Positions 1 to 8,521 of a stretch of DNA of 64,000 bases are shown here, one piece after another. The notes under the pieces are model-generated. The model was not told the origin of the DNA. It did not search any database and saw only the letters and a program-made list of their open reading frames with translations. Numbering within the stretch: the first letter of the stretch is position 1; each line of letters starts with the position of its first letter. A program made the position numbers and the translations under genes. The DNA is from Bacteroidaceae bacterium (GTDB lineage Bacteria > Bacteroidota > Bacteroidia > Bacteroidales > Bacteroidaceae): positions 31,427 through 95,426 of the forward strand of contig JAGCNZ010000002.1 in the NCBI GenBank assembly GCA_017645655.1, given 5' to 3'.

Positions 1-1
1 T

Positions 2-1435
2 AGCGTCATTGATGTGGACGACAACAGCGACGTGGACCGCTTGCGTACCTTCTACAGTTGCCTGTATCGCAGCACACTCTTCCCGCGCAGTTTCTTCGAG
101 GTAAATGCGAAGGGCGAAGTCGTGCACTATAGTCCATACAACGGCGAGGTGCTGCCTGGCTATCTCTTTGCCGACACGGGCTTTTGGGACACCTTCCGTG
201 CCCTCTTCCCTCTGGTGAACCTGATGTACCCGAGCATGAGCCAAAAGATGCAGGAAGGCTGGGCGAATGCTTACAAGGAGAGTGGTTTCCTGCCTGAATG
301 GAGTGCTCCGGGTCACAGGGCATGCATGGTGGGCAACAACTCAGCGAGTGTAGTGGCCGATGCTTACCTTAAAGGAATCCGCGGCTACGACATCGACGCG
401 CTTTGGGAGGCAGTAAAGCATGGAGCAAACGCTGATTTGCCTCGCACGACGAGCGGCCGTAAGCAATGGCAGACCTACAACAAACTCGGCTATGTGCCAT
501 ACGACAGCATCAACGAGAGCGCGGCACGCACTCTGGAATATGCCTTTGACGACTGGAGCATCTACAAGCTCGGTCAGGCACTTGGCAAGCCTGAAAAGGA
601 AATCAAGGTCTATGCAGAGCATGCTATGAACTATAAGAACCTCTTCGACAAGAGCCACAACCTGATGCGTGGCAAGCTTGCCAACGGCGAGTGGGCTCCC
701 AACTTCAATCCCTTCAAGTGGGGCGATGCCTTCACTGAGGGCAATAGTTGGCACTACTCCTGGAGTGTGTTCCACGACCCGCAGGGCTTGATAGACCTCA
801 TGGGCGGTAAGGACGTTTTCAACCAGATGCTGGACAGCGTCTTCATCCTGCCTCCCATCTTCGACGACAGCTATTATGGCGGCGTTATACACGAGATACG
901 CGAGATGCAGATTATGAACATGGGCAACTACGCGCACGGTAATCAGCCCATACAGCACATGATATATATGTATGCGTACAGCGGTCAGCCCTGGAAGTCT
1001 CAGTATTGGCTGCGCGAGACGATGAACCGTATGTACAACGCACATGCCGACGGCTATTGTGGTGACGAGGATAATGGGCAGACGTCGGCTTGGTACATCT
1101 TTACCGCGATGGGCTTCTATCCCGTTTGTCCCGGCAGTGGAGAGTACGTGCTGGGTGCTCCTTACTTCAAGAAGATGACGCTTCACCTGGAGAATGGCAA
1201 CGATGTGGTCATCACTGCGCCTCAGCAGAGCGATGCGAACCGCTATGTTGGTAGCCTCAAGGTGAACGGCGTGGAGTATGGCAAGAACTATGTGAAGCAC
1301 TCGGACGTCGTGGCTGGCATGAAGATGGACTACGCCATGCAGTCGCAGCCCAATCGTCAGCGCGGCACGTCTGCCGAGGCTGCTCCCTATTCTTTCAGCA
1401 AGGAGTATAAGCCTGCGAAAGCAAAGAAGAAATAA
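2..1435 (+). CDS. GH92 alpha-mannosidase, 5' end outside the window
   Basis: Glycoside hydrolase family 92, calcium-dependent exo-alpha-mannosidases acting on N-glycans or yeast mannan. The reading frame is open from base 2, so the N-terminal part is missing. The visible part holds the conserved C-terminal GH92 catalytic domain: PGHRACMVGNNSASVVADAY, then GNQPIQHMIYMYAYSGQPWK, then DEDNGQTSAWYIFTAMGFYP and the closing small beta region. It ends in a lysine-rich tail (KPAKAKKK). The next gene is a GH76 endo-mannanase 42 bp downstream on the same strand, so the pair probably belongs to an alpha-mannan utilisation locus. Linkage specificity cannot be read from this fragment. Confidence 0.93.
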   Translation, partial: SVIDVDDNSDVDRLRTFYSCLYRSTLFPRSFFEVNAKGEVVHYSPYNGEVLPGYLFADTGFWDTFRALFPLVNLMYPSMSQKMQEGWANAYKESGFLPEWSAPGHRACMVGNNSASVVADAYLKGIRGYDIDALWEAVKHGANADLPRTTSGRKQWQTYNKLGYVPYDSINESAARTLEYAFDDWSIYKLGQALGKPEKEIKVYAEHAMNYKNLFDKSHNLMRGKLANGEWAPNFNPFKWGDAFTEGNSWHYSWSVFHDPQGLIDLMGGKDVFNQMLDSVFILPPIFDDSYYGGVIHEIREMQIMNMGNYAHGNQPIQHMIYMYAYSGQPWKSQYWLRETMNRMYNAHADGYCGDEDNGQTSAWYIFTAMGFYPVCPGSGEYVLGAPYFKKMTLHLENGNDVVITAPQQSDANRYVGSLKVNGVEYGKNYVKHSDVVAGMKMDYAMQSQPNRQRGTSAEAAPYSFSKEYKPAKAKKK

Positions 1436-1477
1436 CGCACCGAGGGACACAACGCTCCCTACTAAAAACCATTGACT

Positions 1478-2947
1478 ATGAAACGACTAACTATCCTCTT
1501 CTTATGCCTGGCTGCTCTGTTTGGCTATGCGGTTGCGGCTGTCACTATTACCTACGACAACGAGGCACAATGGAAGGCTTACGACGATTTCAACGCTGCG
1601 TTTCTCGATGGGGCGCGCAACATCTACAAGGCAGACACCAAGCAACCCAGTGCCGACCACCGTGGCAACGGCTATCGCGACCGCGATTCCTCGGGGTGTG
1701 CTGCTGCCATCTGGTGCCAAGCCATCATGTACGACATGGTGATCAACGCTTACAATCGTGCCGTTACTGAGGGCGATGCGGTTCGCAAACGCAAGTACAA
1801 ATCGCTGCACGACAAGATATACAGTGGCGAGAAGGCGCACTATGTCAACTTCGATTTCCATGATTGCAACACGAACACGGGTTGGTTTGTGTACGACGAC
1901 ATCATGTGGTGGACCTGTGCTTTAGCGCGTGCTTATGACACGTTCGGCAAGTTGGAGTACCGGAATAATGCCGAGAAGAGTTTCTGTCGCGTGTGGTATG
2001 GCTCGGCGACGGTGGGCGACGACGGTTCCTATGCCGACCCCGTTCGCTTCCCCGGCGCTTCCGGTGGCGGCATGTTCTGGGAGTGGCAGCCCATTCAGAA
2101 TCCTCTGCCTCACAAGGCTGGCGACTTCCGTTCGGCCTGCATCAACTTCCCGACGGTCATCGCTGCCTGCCTGCTTCATCGTGTTGTGCCAGCGAATAGG
2201 ACGCCGCCCACTTCTGCGCATCCTGCCATGCAGACCAAGGAGTGGTATCTCGAAAAGGCGAAAGAGGTGTATGCATGGGCTGACGAGATACTTGTGAAGA
2301 AGACCACCGTCAATGAAACCGAGTTAGGTCAGGTGGCGGACGGCATCCACGGAGGCGGTCCGGAGTATAGCGATCACCTTTACAACCAGGCTACATACAT
2401 CGGAGCCAGTTGTCTGCTCTATCAGTTGACGGGCGAGATGGAATATCTGCGCAATGCTCAGCGGGGCGCCAACTACGTGATAAGAAACATGTGCACTGCC
2501 GGCATCCTCAAATACGAAAGGGGTTATGAGCAAGGCATCTACGCTGCGATTTATGCCCAGTACATCCGTATACTTGCCTACGACTGCGGACTGAGCACGT
2601 CGCTCATGGACAAGTACGTGTCGCACGTACAGAAGAACATCGAGAAGGCCTACCAGAAGATGGACCCGACGCGTGGCATACAGAAAGGCAACTTTGCCAG
2701 CGCCACCTCGGCCGACGAGGTTGTCGAGAGTTATGGGGCAAGCGGAATGCCTGCCCTCATGCTGATGTTCCCTGCCAGCGACGATGCAACTCGCATCTCA
2801 GAGGCAGCCCAGAAGGCTTACGACGGGCCCTCCGACGTCTATACACCCGGCGGACAGCTGGTCATGAAGAACGCGACGCCCGAGCAGGTGCACCAGCTCG
2901 ACAGCGGCCTCTACATCTTCCAAAGGAAGAAGATACTGGTCAGGTAG
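1478..2947 (+). CDS. GH76 endo-alpha-1,6-mannanase, secreted
   Basis: Likely endo-acting alpha-1,6-mannanase cutting the backbone of fungal-type alpha-mannan. The protein starts with a signal peptide (MKRLTILFLCLAALFGYAVA); I take ATG 1478 rather than the TTG two codons upstream because the signal peptide begins there. The paired aspartates typical of GH76 lie in YDDIMWWTCALARAYD (Asp140-Asp141). An alpha6/alpha6-type pattern of aromatic and Gly-rich loops follows (GGGMFWEWQP, INFPTVIAACLLHRV, EYSDHLYNQATYIGASCLLY). Length, about 490 residues, is somewhat above a bare GH76 domain. It follows the GH92 exo-mannosidase closely, which fits debranching plus backbone cleavage. No lipobox cysteine is evident. 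Confidence 0.85.
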   Translation: MKRLTILFLCLAALFGYAVAAVTITYDNEAQWKAYDDFNAAFLDGARNIYKADTKQPSADHRGNGYRDRDSSGCAAAIWCQAIMYDMVINAYNRAVTEGDAVRKRKYKSLHDKIYSGEKAHYVNFDFHDCNTNTGWFVYDDIMWWTCALARAYDTFGKLEYRNNAEKSFCRVWYGSATVGDDGSYADPVRFPGASGGGMFWEWQPIQNPLPHKAGDFRSACINFPTVIAACLLHRVVPANRTPPTSAHPAMQTKEWYLEKAKEVYAWADEILVKKTTVNETELGQVADGIHGGGPEYSDHLYNQATYIGASCLLYQLTGEMEYLRNAQRGANYVIRNMCTAGILKYERGYEQGIYAAIYAQYIRILAYDCGLSTSLMDKYVSHVQKNIEKAYQKMDPTRGIQKGNFASATSADEVVESYGASGMPALMLMFPASDDATRISEAAQKAYDGPSDVYTPGGQLVMKNATPEQVHQLDSGLYIFQRKKILVR

Positions 2948-2971
2948 GAAGACGTCGCGTGCTGTGATTTC

Positions 2972-3075
2972 AGACATCACGTGGGTCAGTTGAAATTATC
3001 ACGTGGGTAAAATGAAATTATCACGTGGAATATTTAAAATATCACGTGGGTAAAATGAATTTATCCCGTGGGTAA
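2972..3075. repeat. CACGTG phased array 1
   Basis: Hexamers CACGTG start at 2978, 3000, 3022 and 3043, followed by CCCGTG at 3065, so the steps are 22, 22, 21 and 22 bp. The spacers read GGTAAAATGAA plus A/T, and the 21-bp step is the A/T palindrome-like unit (AATATTTAAAATAT). This copy is in the reverse orientation (box then GGGTAAAATGA). It follows the GH76 stop by 25 bp and precedes ddpX, both plus strand. Confidence 0.95.
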
Positions 3076-3204
3076 ATTCTTGGATGCCTTAGCACCAAGT
3101 CGAGCCTTTTAGTGCGCGGACGCAAAACATCACCTGCCGCGCTTGGCATCACGGCACGTCGCGCTTCCCAACATTATGCGTAATAACGTTAAACACAGTA
3201 TATC

Positions 3205-3999
3205 ATGAAGAAAAGAGACTTGTATCTGCTGGTGGCCATCGCCCTGCCAATCGTGCTCGCGTATGCTGGCGTCCGTCTCGTCAATCACCTTCAGAACCGT
3301 CCTTCCGACCCGACAGCAGACTCCAGCCAGTTCGTGACAATCACCGACGCCGTGCCCGATGCCATCCTGGAAATCAGGTACTTCAGCACCTACAACTTCG
3401 TCGGAGCACGCATCGACGGCTACCTCGAACCCACGGCCCTGCTGACGCGCCAGGCAGCGGACAGTCTCAGGGCAGTCAGCGACGACGTGAAAGCCCTGGG
3501 CTATCGCCTGAAGATTTACGACGCATACCGTCCTCAGGCAGCCGTCGACCACTTCGTCCGTTGGGCGGAGAACATTCCTGACACGCTGATGCGGCAGTTC
3601 TTCTATCCCGACTTGGACAAGAGCGTCCTCTTCGATCAAGAGTATATCGCGGCAAAGAGCGGTCATACGAGAGGCTCCACGGTTGACCTCACGCTCTTCG
3701 ATATGCAGACGGAAAAGGAACTGGACATGGGCGGAACGTTCGACTGGTTTGGCCCCGAAAGCCATCCCGACTTCTGTGGAAATCCCGAGAAGCAGGAATT
3801 CACGGGCGACAATGCCAAGAGTCCCGCAGGCCGCAGCATCACAGTCGAGCAGTTCTGCAACCGCATGTTACTGCGCGAGGCAATGATGCGTCACGGTTTC
3901 AAGCCGTTCCCCACGGAGTGGTGGCACTTCACATTAAAGGACGAACCCTTCCCCGACACCTACTTCAACTTCCCCGTGCGGCAGTTGGACAACTTCTAA
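3205..3999 (+). CDS. ddpX: D-alanyl-D-alanine dipeptidase (VanX/DdpX type, M15D)
   Basis: Zinc dipeptidase that hydrolyses D-Ala-D-Ala, here probably for murein recycling or use of D-amino acids. The zinc-binding pattern of M15D is present: SGHTRGSTVD gives His154 and Asp161, and EWWH gives Glu238 and His241. The conserved YDAYRP segment lies upstream. An N-terminal hydrophobic stretch (residues 8-24) suggests membrane anchoring or export to the periplasm. There is no VanR/S or ligase neighbour, so a vancomycin-resistance role is not indicated. Its stop codon overlaps that of the convergent VanZ-like gene (CTAA at 3996-3999). Confidence 0.9.
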   Translation: MKKRDLYLLVAIALPIVLAYAGVRLVNHLQNRPSDPTADSSQFVTITDAVPDAILEIRYFSTYNFVGARIDGYLEPTALLTRQAADSLRAVSDDVKALGYRLKIYDAYRPQAAVDHFVRWAENIPDTLMRQFFYPDLDKSVLFDQEYIAAKSGHTRGSTVDLTLFDMQTEKELDMGGTFDWFGPESHPDFCGNPEKQEFTGDNAKSPAGRSITVEQFCNRMLLREAMMRHGFKPFPTEWWHFTLKDEPFPDTYFNFPVRQLDNF

Positions 4000-4370
4000 C
4001 GAAGCCTCATCAGCAGTCCGCCGACACAACCCAGGCAGACGCCAATCGTGTTGGCCACAAAGTCGAGCCACTCACCGCTGCGGCAAGTGGTCAGGTGTGC
4101 CTGCACAAGTTCCAGGATGCCACCCATCGCAATGGGTGCCAGGAAAGCCAGAAACAGCAATTTTGCCCCATTCCATCGGTCGTGAGAGCGTCGGTACTCG
4201 AACCAGATGACAAGCGTCAGCGTGCCATACATCACCATGTGCGTCCATTTGTCGGCAAGCGGAACCTCCACCCCCACCTTCATCTCCGGCATCGGCAGCA
4301 CAGAAAGAAGAACGATGCAGACTGTCACGAAAAGCGCCAAAGGGTAGCGGCGCAGGTATTTATGCAGCAT
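3996..4370 (-). CDS. VanZ-like family membrane protein
   Basis: Small membrane protein of about 124 residues with the VanZ-like layout: one N-terminal transmembrane segment, the motif ADKWTHMVMYGTL with the conserved charged residues, and two further hydrophobic segments separated by the GEWLDFVANTIGV motif. I start at ATG 4370 because the longer frame begins with a GTG inside the promoter box. The gene faces ddpX and their stop codons overlap. The pairing of D-Ala-D-Ala dipeptidase with a VanZ-like protein recalls vancomycin operons, but here the genes are convergent and this family is common in Bacteroidales without resistance. Exact function is unknown. Confidence 0.85.
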   Translation of the reverse strand: MLHKYLRRYPLALFVTVCIVLLSVLPMPEMKVGVEVPLADKWTHMVMYGTLTLVIWFEYRRSHDRWNGAKLLFLAFLAPIAMGGILELVQAHLTTCRSGEWLDFVANTIGVCLGCVGGLLMRLR

Positions 4371-4398
4371 ATAACGACTGTTTTTCAATAATTCGGTG

Positions 4399-4406
4399 CA
4401 AAGATA
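4399..4406 (-). promoter_or_regulatory. -7 box TATCTTTG for the VanZ-like gene
   Basis: Matches the Bacteroidota sigma-factor consensus TAnnTTTG on the minus strand, about 30 bp upstream of ATG 4370. No clear TTG -33 element is visible. Confidence 0.6.
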
Positions 4407-4452
4407 CACATTTTAATTCATATATCATCATTCATAATTCACAAAATCTTCG

Positions 4453-4460
4453 TAACTTTG
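4453..4460 (+). promoter_or_regulatory. -7 box TAACTTTG for the NSS transporter pair
   Basis: TAnnTTTG match about 50 bp upstream of ATG 4509. The leader between box and start is made of simple repeat-like sequence (AATTGCCAATTGAAGATTATG). Confidence 0.6.
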
Positions 4461-4508
4461 CGCCGTGCTACTCGCGAGCGGAGAATATTGAATTGCCAAT
4501 TGAAGATT

Positions 4509-5903
4509 ATGAACTCAGAACGTGGAAGTTTCGGTAGCCAGCTGGGAGTCATCCTGGCATCGGCAGGCTCGGCAGTTGGCTTGGGCAACATCTGGCGCTT
4601 CCCGACCGAGGTGGGAAAGGGTGGGGGAGCAGCCTTCATCCTCATCTATCTGGGCTTCATCTTCCTGATTGCCATGCCTGTCATGATAAGCGAGTTCGTC
4701 GTCGGACGCTCCGCACGCAGCAACGCCATCGGAGCCTTCCAGAAGCTCGCACCAGGCAAACCTTGGGTCGCAGCCGGCATCATGGGGGTGCTCGGCGGAT
4801 TTCTCGTGCTCTCCTTCTATTCGGTGGTCGCCGGATGGACCCTCCACTACACCATTCAATCCGCTCTCGGCCAGTTGCAAAGCCAACCGTCAACCGTCAA
4901 CGGACAACAGACAACAGACTTCGCAGCCGCTTTCGACGCATTTGTCTCCGACCCGTTGCAGCCCATACTCTACGTCGCCGCGTTCCTCCTGCTCACCCAT
5001 CTCGTGGTGGCAAGGGGCATACAGCACGGCATCGAGCGCTACTCGAAACTCATGATGCCCCTGCTTCTCGCGATTATCGTGCTCCTGGTCTGCTTCTCAA
5101 TGGCCATGCCAGGCGCCGCCGACGGCATCCGCTTCCTGCTGAAACCCGACTTGAACGAGGTCACGCCCGACGTCGTCCTTGGTGCCATGGGCCAAGCATT
5201 CTTTTCGCTCAGCGTCGGACTGGGTTGTCTGGTGACCTACGCATCGTATTTCAGCAACGAGACAAGGCTGGTGAAATCGGCGATGAACGTCTGCATCATC
5301 GACACGATGGTTGCCGTCTTGAGCGGTTTCATCATTTTCCCCACGGTGTTTAGCGTCGGCATAGCACCCGACGCAGGCCCCGGCCTCGTCTTCATCACCC
5401 TGCCAAATGTCTTCCTGCTCACTTTCGGAGACATGCCCGTCGTGGGTTACGTCTTCTCGCTTCTCTTTTATGTCCTGCTCCTGCTGGCAGCCTTGACGAG
5501 CAGCATCAGCATGCACGAAATCTGCACCGCCTTCATATCCGAGCACTTCAGCCACAGCAGGAAGCGTGCCGCAGCCATCGTCACCTTCGTCTGTCTCGTG
5601 CTTGGCAGCTTCTGCTCGCTCTCCTTCGGACCTTGGCAGGAACTGACCGTTTGCGGTCGCGGCTTCTTTGATTTGTTCGACTACACAGTCACGAAGTTCC
5701 TCATGCCACTGGGCGGACTCATGATAACCCTGTTCGTCGGCTGGTGGCTTGACAGGAAACTCGTCGGGCAACAACTGACCAACGACGGGCGCATCTCGGT
5801 TCGCGCGATGAAACCGCTGCTTTTTCTCATTCGTTGGGTTGCCCCCGTCGGCATTCTTCTCATATTCCTCAACGAACTTTTCCCGCTCTTCATGCATAAG
5901 TAG
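4509..5903 (+). CDS. NSS-family sodium-dependent transporter, copy 1
   Basis: Sodium:neurotransmitter symporter family (LeuT fold), inner-membrane Na+-coupled uptake of an amino acid or amine; substrate not predictable. The TM1 motif GSAVGLGNIWRFP is intact and about eleven hydrophobic segments follow. ATG 4509 is chosen because it aligns with the start of the paralogue (MNSERGSFGS against MTNKRGNFGS); an upstream TTG frame overlaps the promoter. Compared with the paralogue 30 bp downstream, this copy carries about 13 extra residues near 125-137 (SQPSTVNGQQTTD), encoded by a simple-repeat sequence. The two genes form a tandem pair and probably one transcript with the helix-hairpin-helix gene. 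Confidence 0.93.
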   Translation: MNSERGSFGSQLGVILASAGSAVGLGNIWRFPTEVGKGGGAAFILIYLGFIFLIAMPVMISEFVVGRSARSNAIGAFQKLAPGKPWVAAGIMGVLGGFLVLSFYSVVAGWTLHYTIQSALGQLQSQPSTVNGQQTTDFAAAFDAFVSDPLQPILYVAAFLLLTHLVVARGIQHGIERYSKLMMPLLLAIIVLLVCFSMAMPGAADGIRFLLKPDLNEVTPDVVLGAMGQAFFSLSVGLGCLVTYASYFSNETRLVKSAMNVCIIDTMVAVLSGFIIFPTVFSVGIAPDAGPGLVFITLPNVFLLTFGDMPVVGYVFSLLFYVLLLLAALTSSISMHEICTAFISEHFSHSRKRAAAIVTFVCLVLGSFCSLSFGPWQELTVCGRGFFDLFDYTVTKFLMPLGGLMITLFVGWWLDRKLVGQQLTNDGRISVRAMKPLLFLIRWVAPVGILLIFLNELFPLFMHK

Positions 5904-5934
5904 AAATGGTAAATTGTAAATTCTGAAACGATAA

Positions 5935-7290
5935 ATGACAAATAAGAGAGGTAATTTCGGGAGCAAGATAGGTGCCGTGTTGGCATCCGCGGGGTCGGCC
6001 GTCGGCTTGGGCAACGTGTGGCGTTTCCCTACGGAGGTCGGCAACAATGGCGGCGCGGCGTTCATCTTCATCTATCTCATCTGCATAGCCGTGATTGGCA
6101 TCCCAGTCATGATGAGTGAGTTCCTCATTGGCAGACACACACACACCAATACTATTTCGGCGTTTGCAAAGCTTGCGCCGGGCAAGTGGTGGCGCGTCGA
6201 AGGCATCGCAGGCGTGTTTGTGGCGTTTTTGATACTGAGCTACTACATCGTCATCAGCGGCTGGACGCTCTTCTATCTCATTGAGAGTGTGGCCGGACGG
6301 CTGCAGGCGGACCGCGACTACAGCGAGGTCTTCACTGGTTTTGTCAGCAATCCCTGGATGCCGATTGTGGCCGGAGTTGCTTTCATGACGTGTACCCACG
6401 TCATTATTGCCAAGGGAGTGCAGTCGGGTATCGAGAGGTCGTCGAAGCTCATGATGCCCTTGCTTCTGTTTATCATCGGCATTCTCGTGGTGTGTTCATT
6501 TGGTATGCCTGGTTCCTCGGAAGGTTTGCGTTTCTTGCTCAAGCCGGACTTTTCGAAGCTGACGGCAAGCGTGATACTCAGCGCGGTTGGTCAGGCTTTC
6601 TTCTCCCTCAGCCTTGCCATGGGCTGCCTCTGCACCTATGCATCCTACTTCCGTGCCGACACCAAGTTGCCAAAGACGGCTGTCGGGGTGAGTGTCATCG
6701 ATACGATTGTCGCCATCCTGAGCGGTTTCATCATCTTTCCCGCGGTGTTCAGTGTGGAGGGAGTCAGTGTGGATGCCGGTCCGGGACTGGTCTTTATCAC
6801 ACTTCCCAGCGTGTTCAACATCGCATTCAGTCATGTGCCGTGGCTCGGCTACATCTTCTCGGGCTTCTTCTACCTGTTGCTCTTGCTGGCGGCACTCACC
6901 AGCGCAATCTCTTTGCACGAGAGCGTAACGGCTTACGTGCTGGAGGCTTTCCGCATTTCGCGCAGGAAGGCGGCTGCCGCAGTGTCCGTCTCGTGCATGT
7001 CGCTCGGGGTGATATGCTCTTTGTCGTTCGGTGTGCTGAGTGACTTCACGCTTTTCGGGCTGAATGTCTTCGAGTTGTTCGACTTCACGGCCTCTAAGAT
7101 TATCCTTCCCCTCGGTGGCATCATCATCTGTCTGTTCACGGGTTGGTACCTGGACAGGAAGCTTGTGGAGAGTGAGTTGACGAACGGCGGCACGATTCGC
7201 TTCAGGTTGTTCCGCCTCTACTACTTCATTGTGCGCTACGTCGCTCCGCTCGCCATCGCTGCAGTCTTCCTGCAAGAGATTCTGTCATGA
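5935..7290 (+). CDS. NSS-family sodium-dependent transporter, copy 2
   Basis: Second sodium:neurotransmitter symporter family protein, 451 residues, clearly a paralogue of the preceding gene along its whole length (GSAVGLGNVWRFPTEVG, ERSSKLMMPLL, LKPDFSKLT, GFIIFPAVFSV, DAGPGLVFITLP). The tandem pair most likely arose by duplication and then diverged in substrate. Membrane topology is about eleven segments. The stop overlaps the start of the following gene (ATGA at 7287-7290), indicating translational coupling. Confidence 0.94.
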   Translation: MTNKRGNFGSKIGAVLASAGSAVGLGNVWRFPTEVGNNGGAAFIFIYLICIAVIGIPVMMSEFLIGRHTHTNTISAFAKLAPGKWWRVEGIAGVFVAFLILSYYIVISGWTLFYLIESVAGRLQADRDYSEVFTGFVSNPWMPIVAGVAFMTCTHVIIAKGVQSGIERSSKLMMPLLLFIIGILVVCSFGMPGSSEGLRFLLKPDFSKLTASVILSAVGQAFFSLSLAMGCLCTYASYFRADTKLPKTAVGVSVIDTIVAILSGFIIFPAVFSVEGVSVDAGPGLVFITLPSVFNIAFSHVPWLGYIFSGFFYLLLLLAALTSAISLHESVTAYVLEAFRISRRKAAAAVSVSCMSLGVICSLSFGVLSDFTLFGLNVFELFDFTASKIILPLGGIIICLFTGWYLDRKLVESELTNGGTIRFRLFRLYYFIVRYVAPLAIAAVFLQEILS

Positions 7291-8246
7291 AACGCCTGCC
7301 TACACTCACACGCTCGCAGCGACGGGCATTGCTCCTCGTCGAGTGGGTCTTGCTCATAGGGATAATCGTGTTTTCCATCTGGGGACCAGCGCGCTTCCAG
7401 ACGCCCTCCGCCTCCGAGCGTCCCTCTAATTCTCAGGTGCCAAGGAAGGGGACAAATGCCAAAGCTGCATATTACTCTGCCAAGGAGGGCGAGGAAGGTA
7501 GAGAGTCGTCTTTGCCCAAGGAGACTCCCTTCGAGAGCTTCGCTTTCGACCCGAACACGGCAGACTCTGCGACTTTATTGCGTTTGGGACTCTCTCCCTG
7601 GCAGGTCCGCAGCATCTATCGCTACCGAGCCAAGCACGGACGCTATCACAAGTTAGAGGACTTCATGCATGTGCCCGGCTTGACAAACGAGCAGTGGGAC
7701 CGCTTGAGGCCGTACATCCGTATCGCCACGGAGTTTCAATACGTCGCTCCTGCCGTTTCCCCCGAAGAGGAGCGGCGGCAAGGACTGGAGGCTATGAAAG
7801 CCATGCAGAGCCTGGAAGCACAGGATTCCTTCCCGAGGCAGGAGAAGATAGCGTTCGGCCAGACCATCGACATCAACACGGCCGACACGTCGCTGCTGAA
7901 AATGATTCCGGGCATCGCTTCCAAGCGGGCTGCCCGCATCGTCGCCTACCGCAGGTCGCTCGGTGGATTTGTCAACATCGAGCAGGCCATGGAAGCCATC
8001 GAGATGCCCGACTCCGTGCTGAAATACATGACGCTCTCGCCCGTCGCGGTTACGAAGATAAACGTCAACAAGCTCTCCGTCCAGCAGTTGATGAAGCATC
8101 CGTACCTCAATTTCTATCAGTCCAAAGCCATCTTCGAGCACCGACAGAACAAGGGAGATTTGCATTCCCTCGACGAACTCTCGCACCTCGAAGGCTTCCG
8201 CCAGACCGACCTCGACAGGCTCCGACACTACATCACGTTCGAGTAG
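7287..8246 (+). CDS. Helix-hairpin-helix protein, ComEA-like, membrane anchored
   Basis: 319 residues. One N-terminal transmembrane segment (about residues 15-32), a low-complexity linker, then three helix-hairpin-helix blocks of the ComEA type: FDPNTADSATLLRLGLS (from about residue 88), IDINTADTSLLKMIPGIASKRAARIVAYR (from about 192) and INVNKLSVQQLMKHPYLNFYQSKAIFEHR (from about 258). Such proteins bind DNA non-specifically; in this phylum the single-TM, multi-HhH form is common and its role (DNA uptake or envelope DNA binding) is not established. It is coupled to the NSS transporter by a 4-bp overlap. dprA elsewhere in the window is the only other competence-related gene. Confidence 0.85.
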   Translation: MKRLPTLTRSQRRALLLVEWVLLIGIIVFSIWGPARFQTPSASERPSNSQVPRKGTNAKAAYYSAKEGEEGRESSLPKETPFESFAFDPNTADSATLLRLGLSPWQVRSIYRYRAKHGRYHKLEDFMHVPGLTNEQWDRLRPYIRIATEFQYVAPAVSPEEERRQGLEAMKAMQSLEAQDSFPRQEKIAFGQTIDINTADTSLLKMIPGIASKRAARIVAYRRSLGGFVNIEQAMEAIEMPDSVLKYMTLSPVAVTKINVNKLSVQQLMKHPYLNFYQSKAIFEHRQNKGDLHSLDELSHLEGFRQTDLDRLRHYITFE

Positions 8247-8302
8247 TTGAGGGAGAGACCAAGCCTGAAAGGCCTTACTACTGAGTAAAATCTTCCAAGT
8301 CT

Positions 8303-8446
8303 AACGTGGGAAAAAAGAGTTACCCGTGTCATATGAAAAAACGTCACGTGGGTAAAATGAAAATATCACGTGGGTAAAATGGAATTATCACGTGTAATAT
8401 TTCAAATATTACGTGGGTAAAATGAATTTATCACGTGTGATGTTTT
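8303..8446. repeat. CACGTG phased array 2
   Basis: Boxes AACGTG 8303, CCCGTG 8323, CACGTG 8345, 8367 and 8389, TACGTG 8410, CACGTG 8432: steps 20, 22, 22, 22, 21, 22. The 21-bp step is a perfect 19-bp palindrome (GTAATATTTCAAATATTAC). The right edge is GATGTTTTGA followed by a GC-rich tail. It fills the convergent gap between the HhH gene and GH115; nothing else is visible in that gap. Confidence 0.95.
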
Positions 8447-8521
8447 GAGACACCCCGTGCCGCATCGGCTGGAGTAGGCAGGAAAGTAGGGCAGCGAAGG
8501 CCGCTTCCCCTCCCTTCTCAG

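Noticed and set aside
2972-3075. The CACGTG arrays considered as small CRISPR arrays.
   Set aside because: Repeat words are only 6-10 bp, the intervals between them are similar to each other instead of unique, there are no cas genes, and copies are scattered over nine places.
3205-4370. A vancomycin-resistance module from the VanX-like and VanZ-like genes.
   Set aside because: No ligase, VanH, or VanR/VanS genes nearby and the two genes are convergent; both families are ordinary in this phylum.
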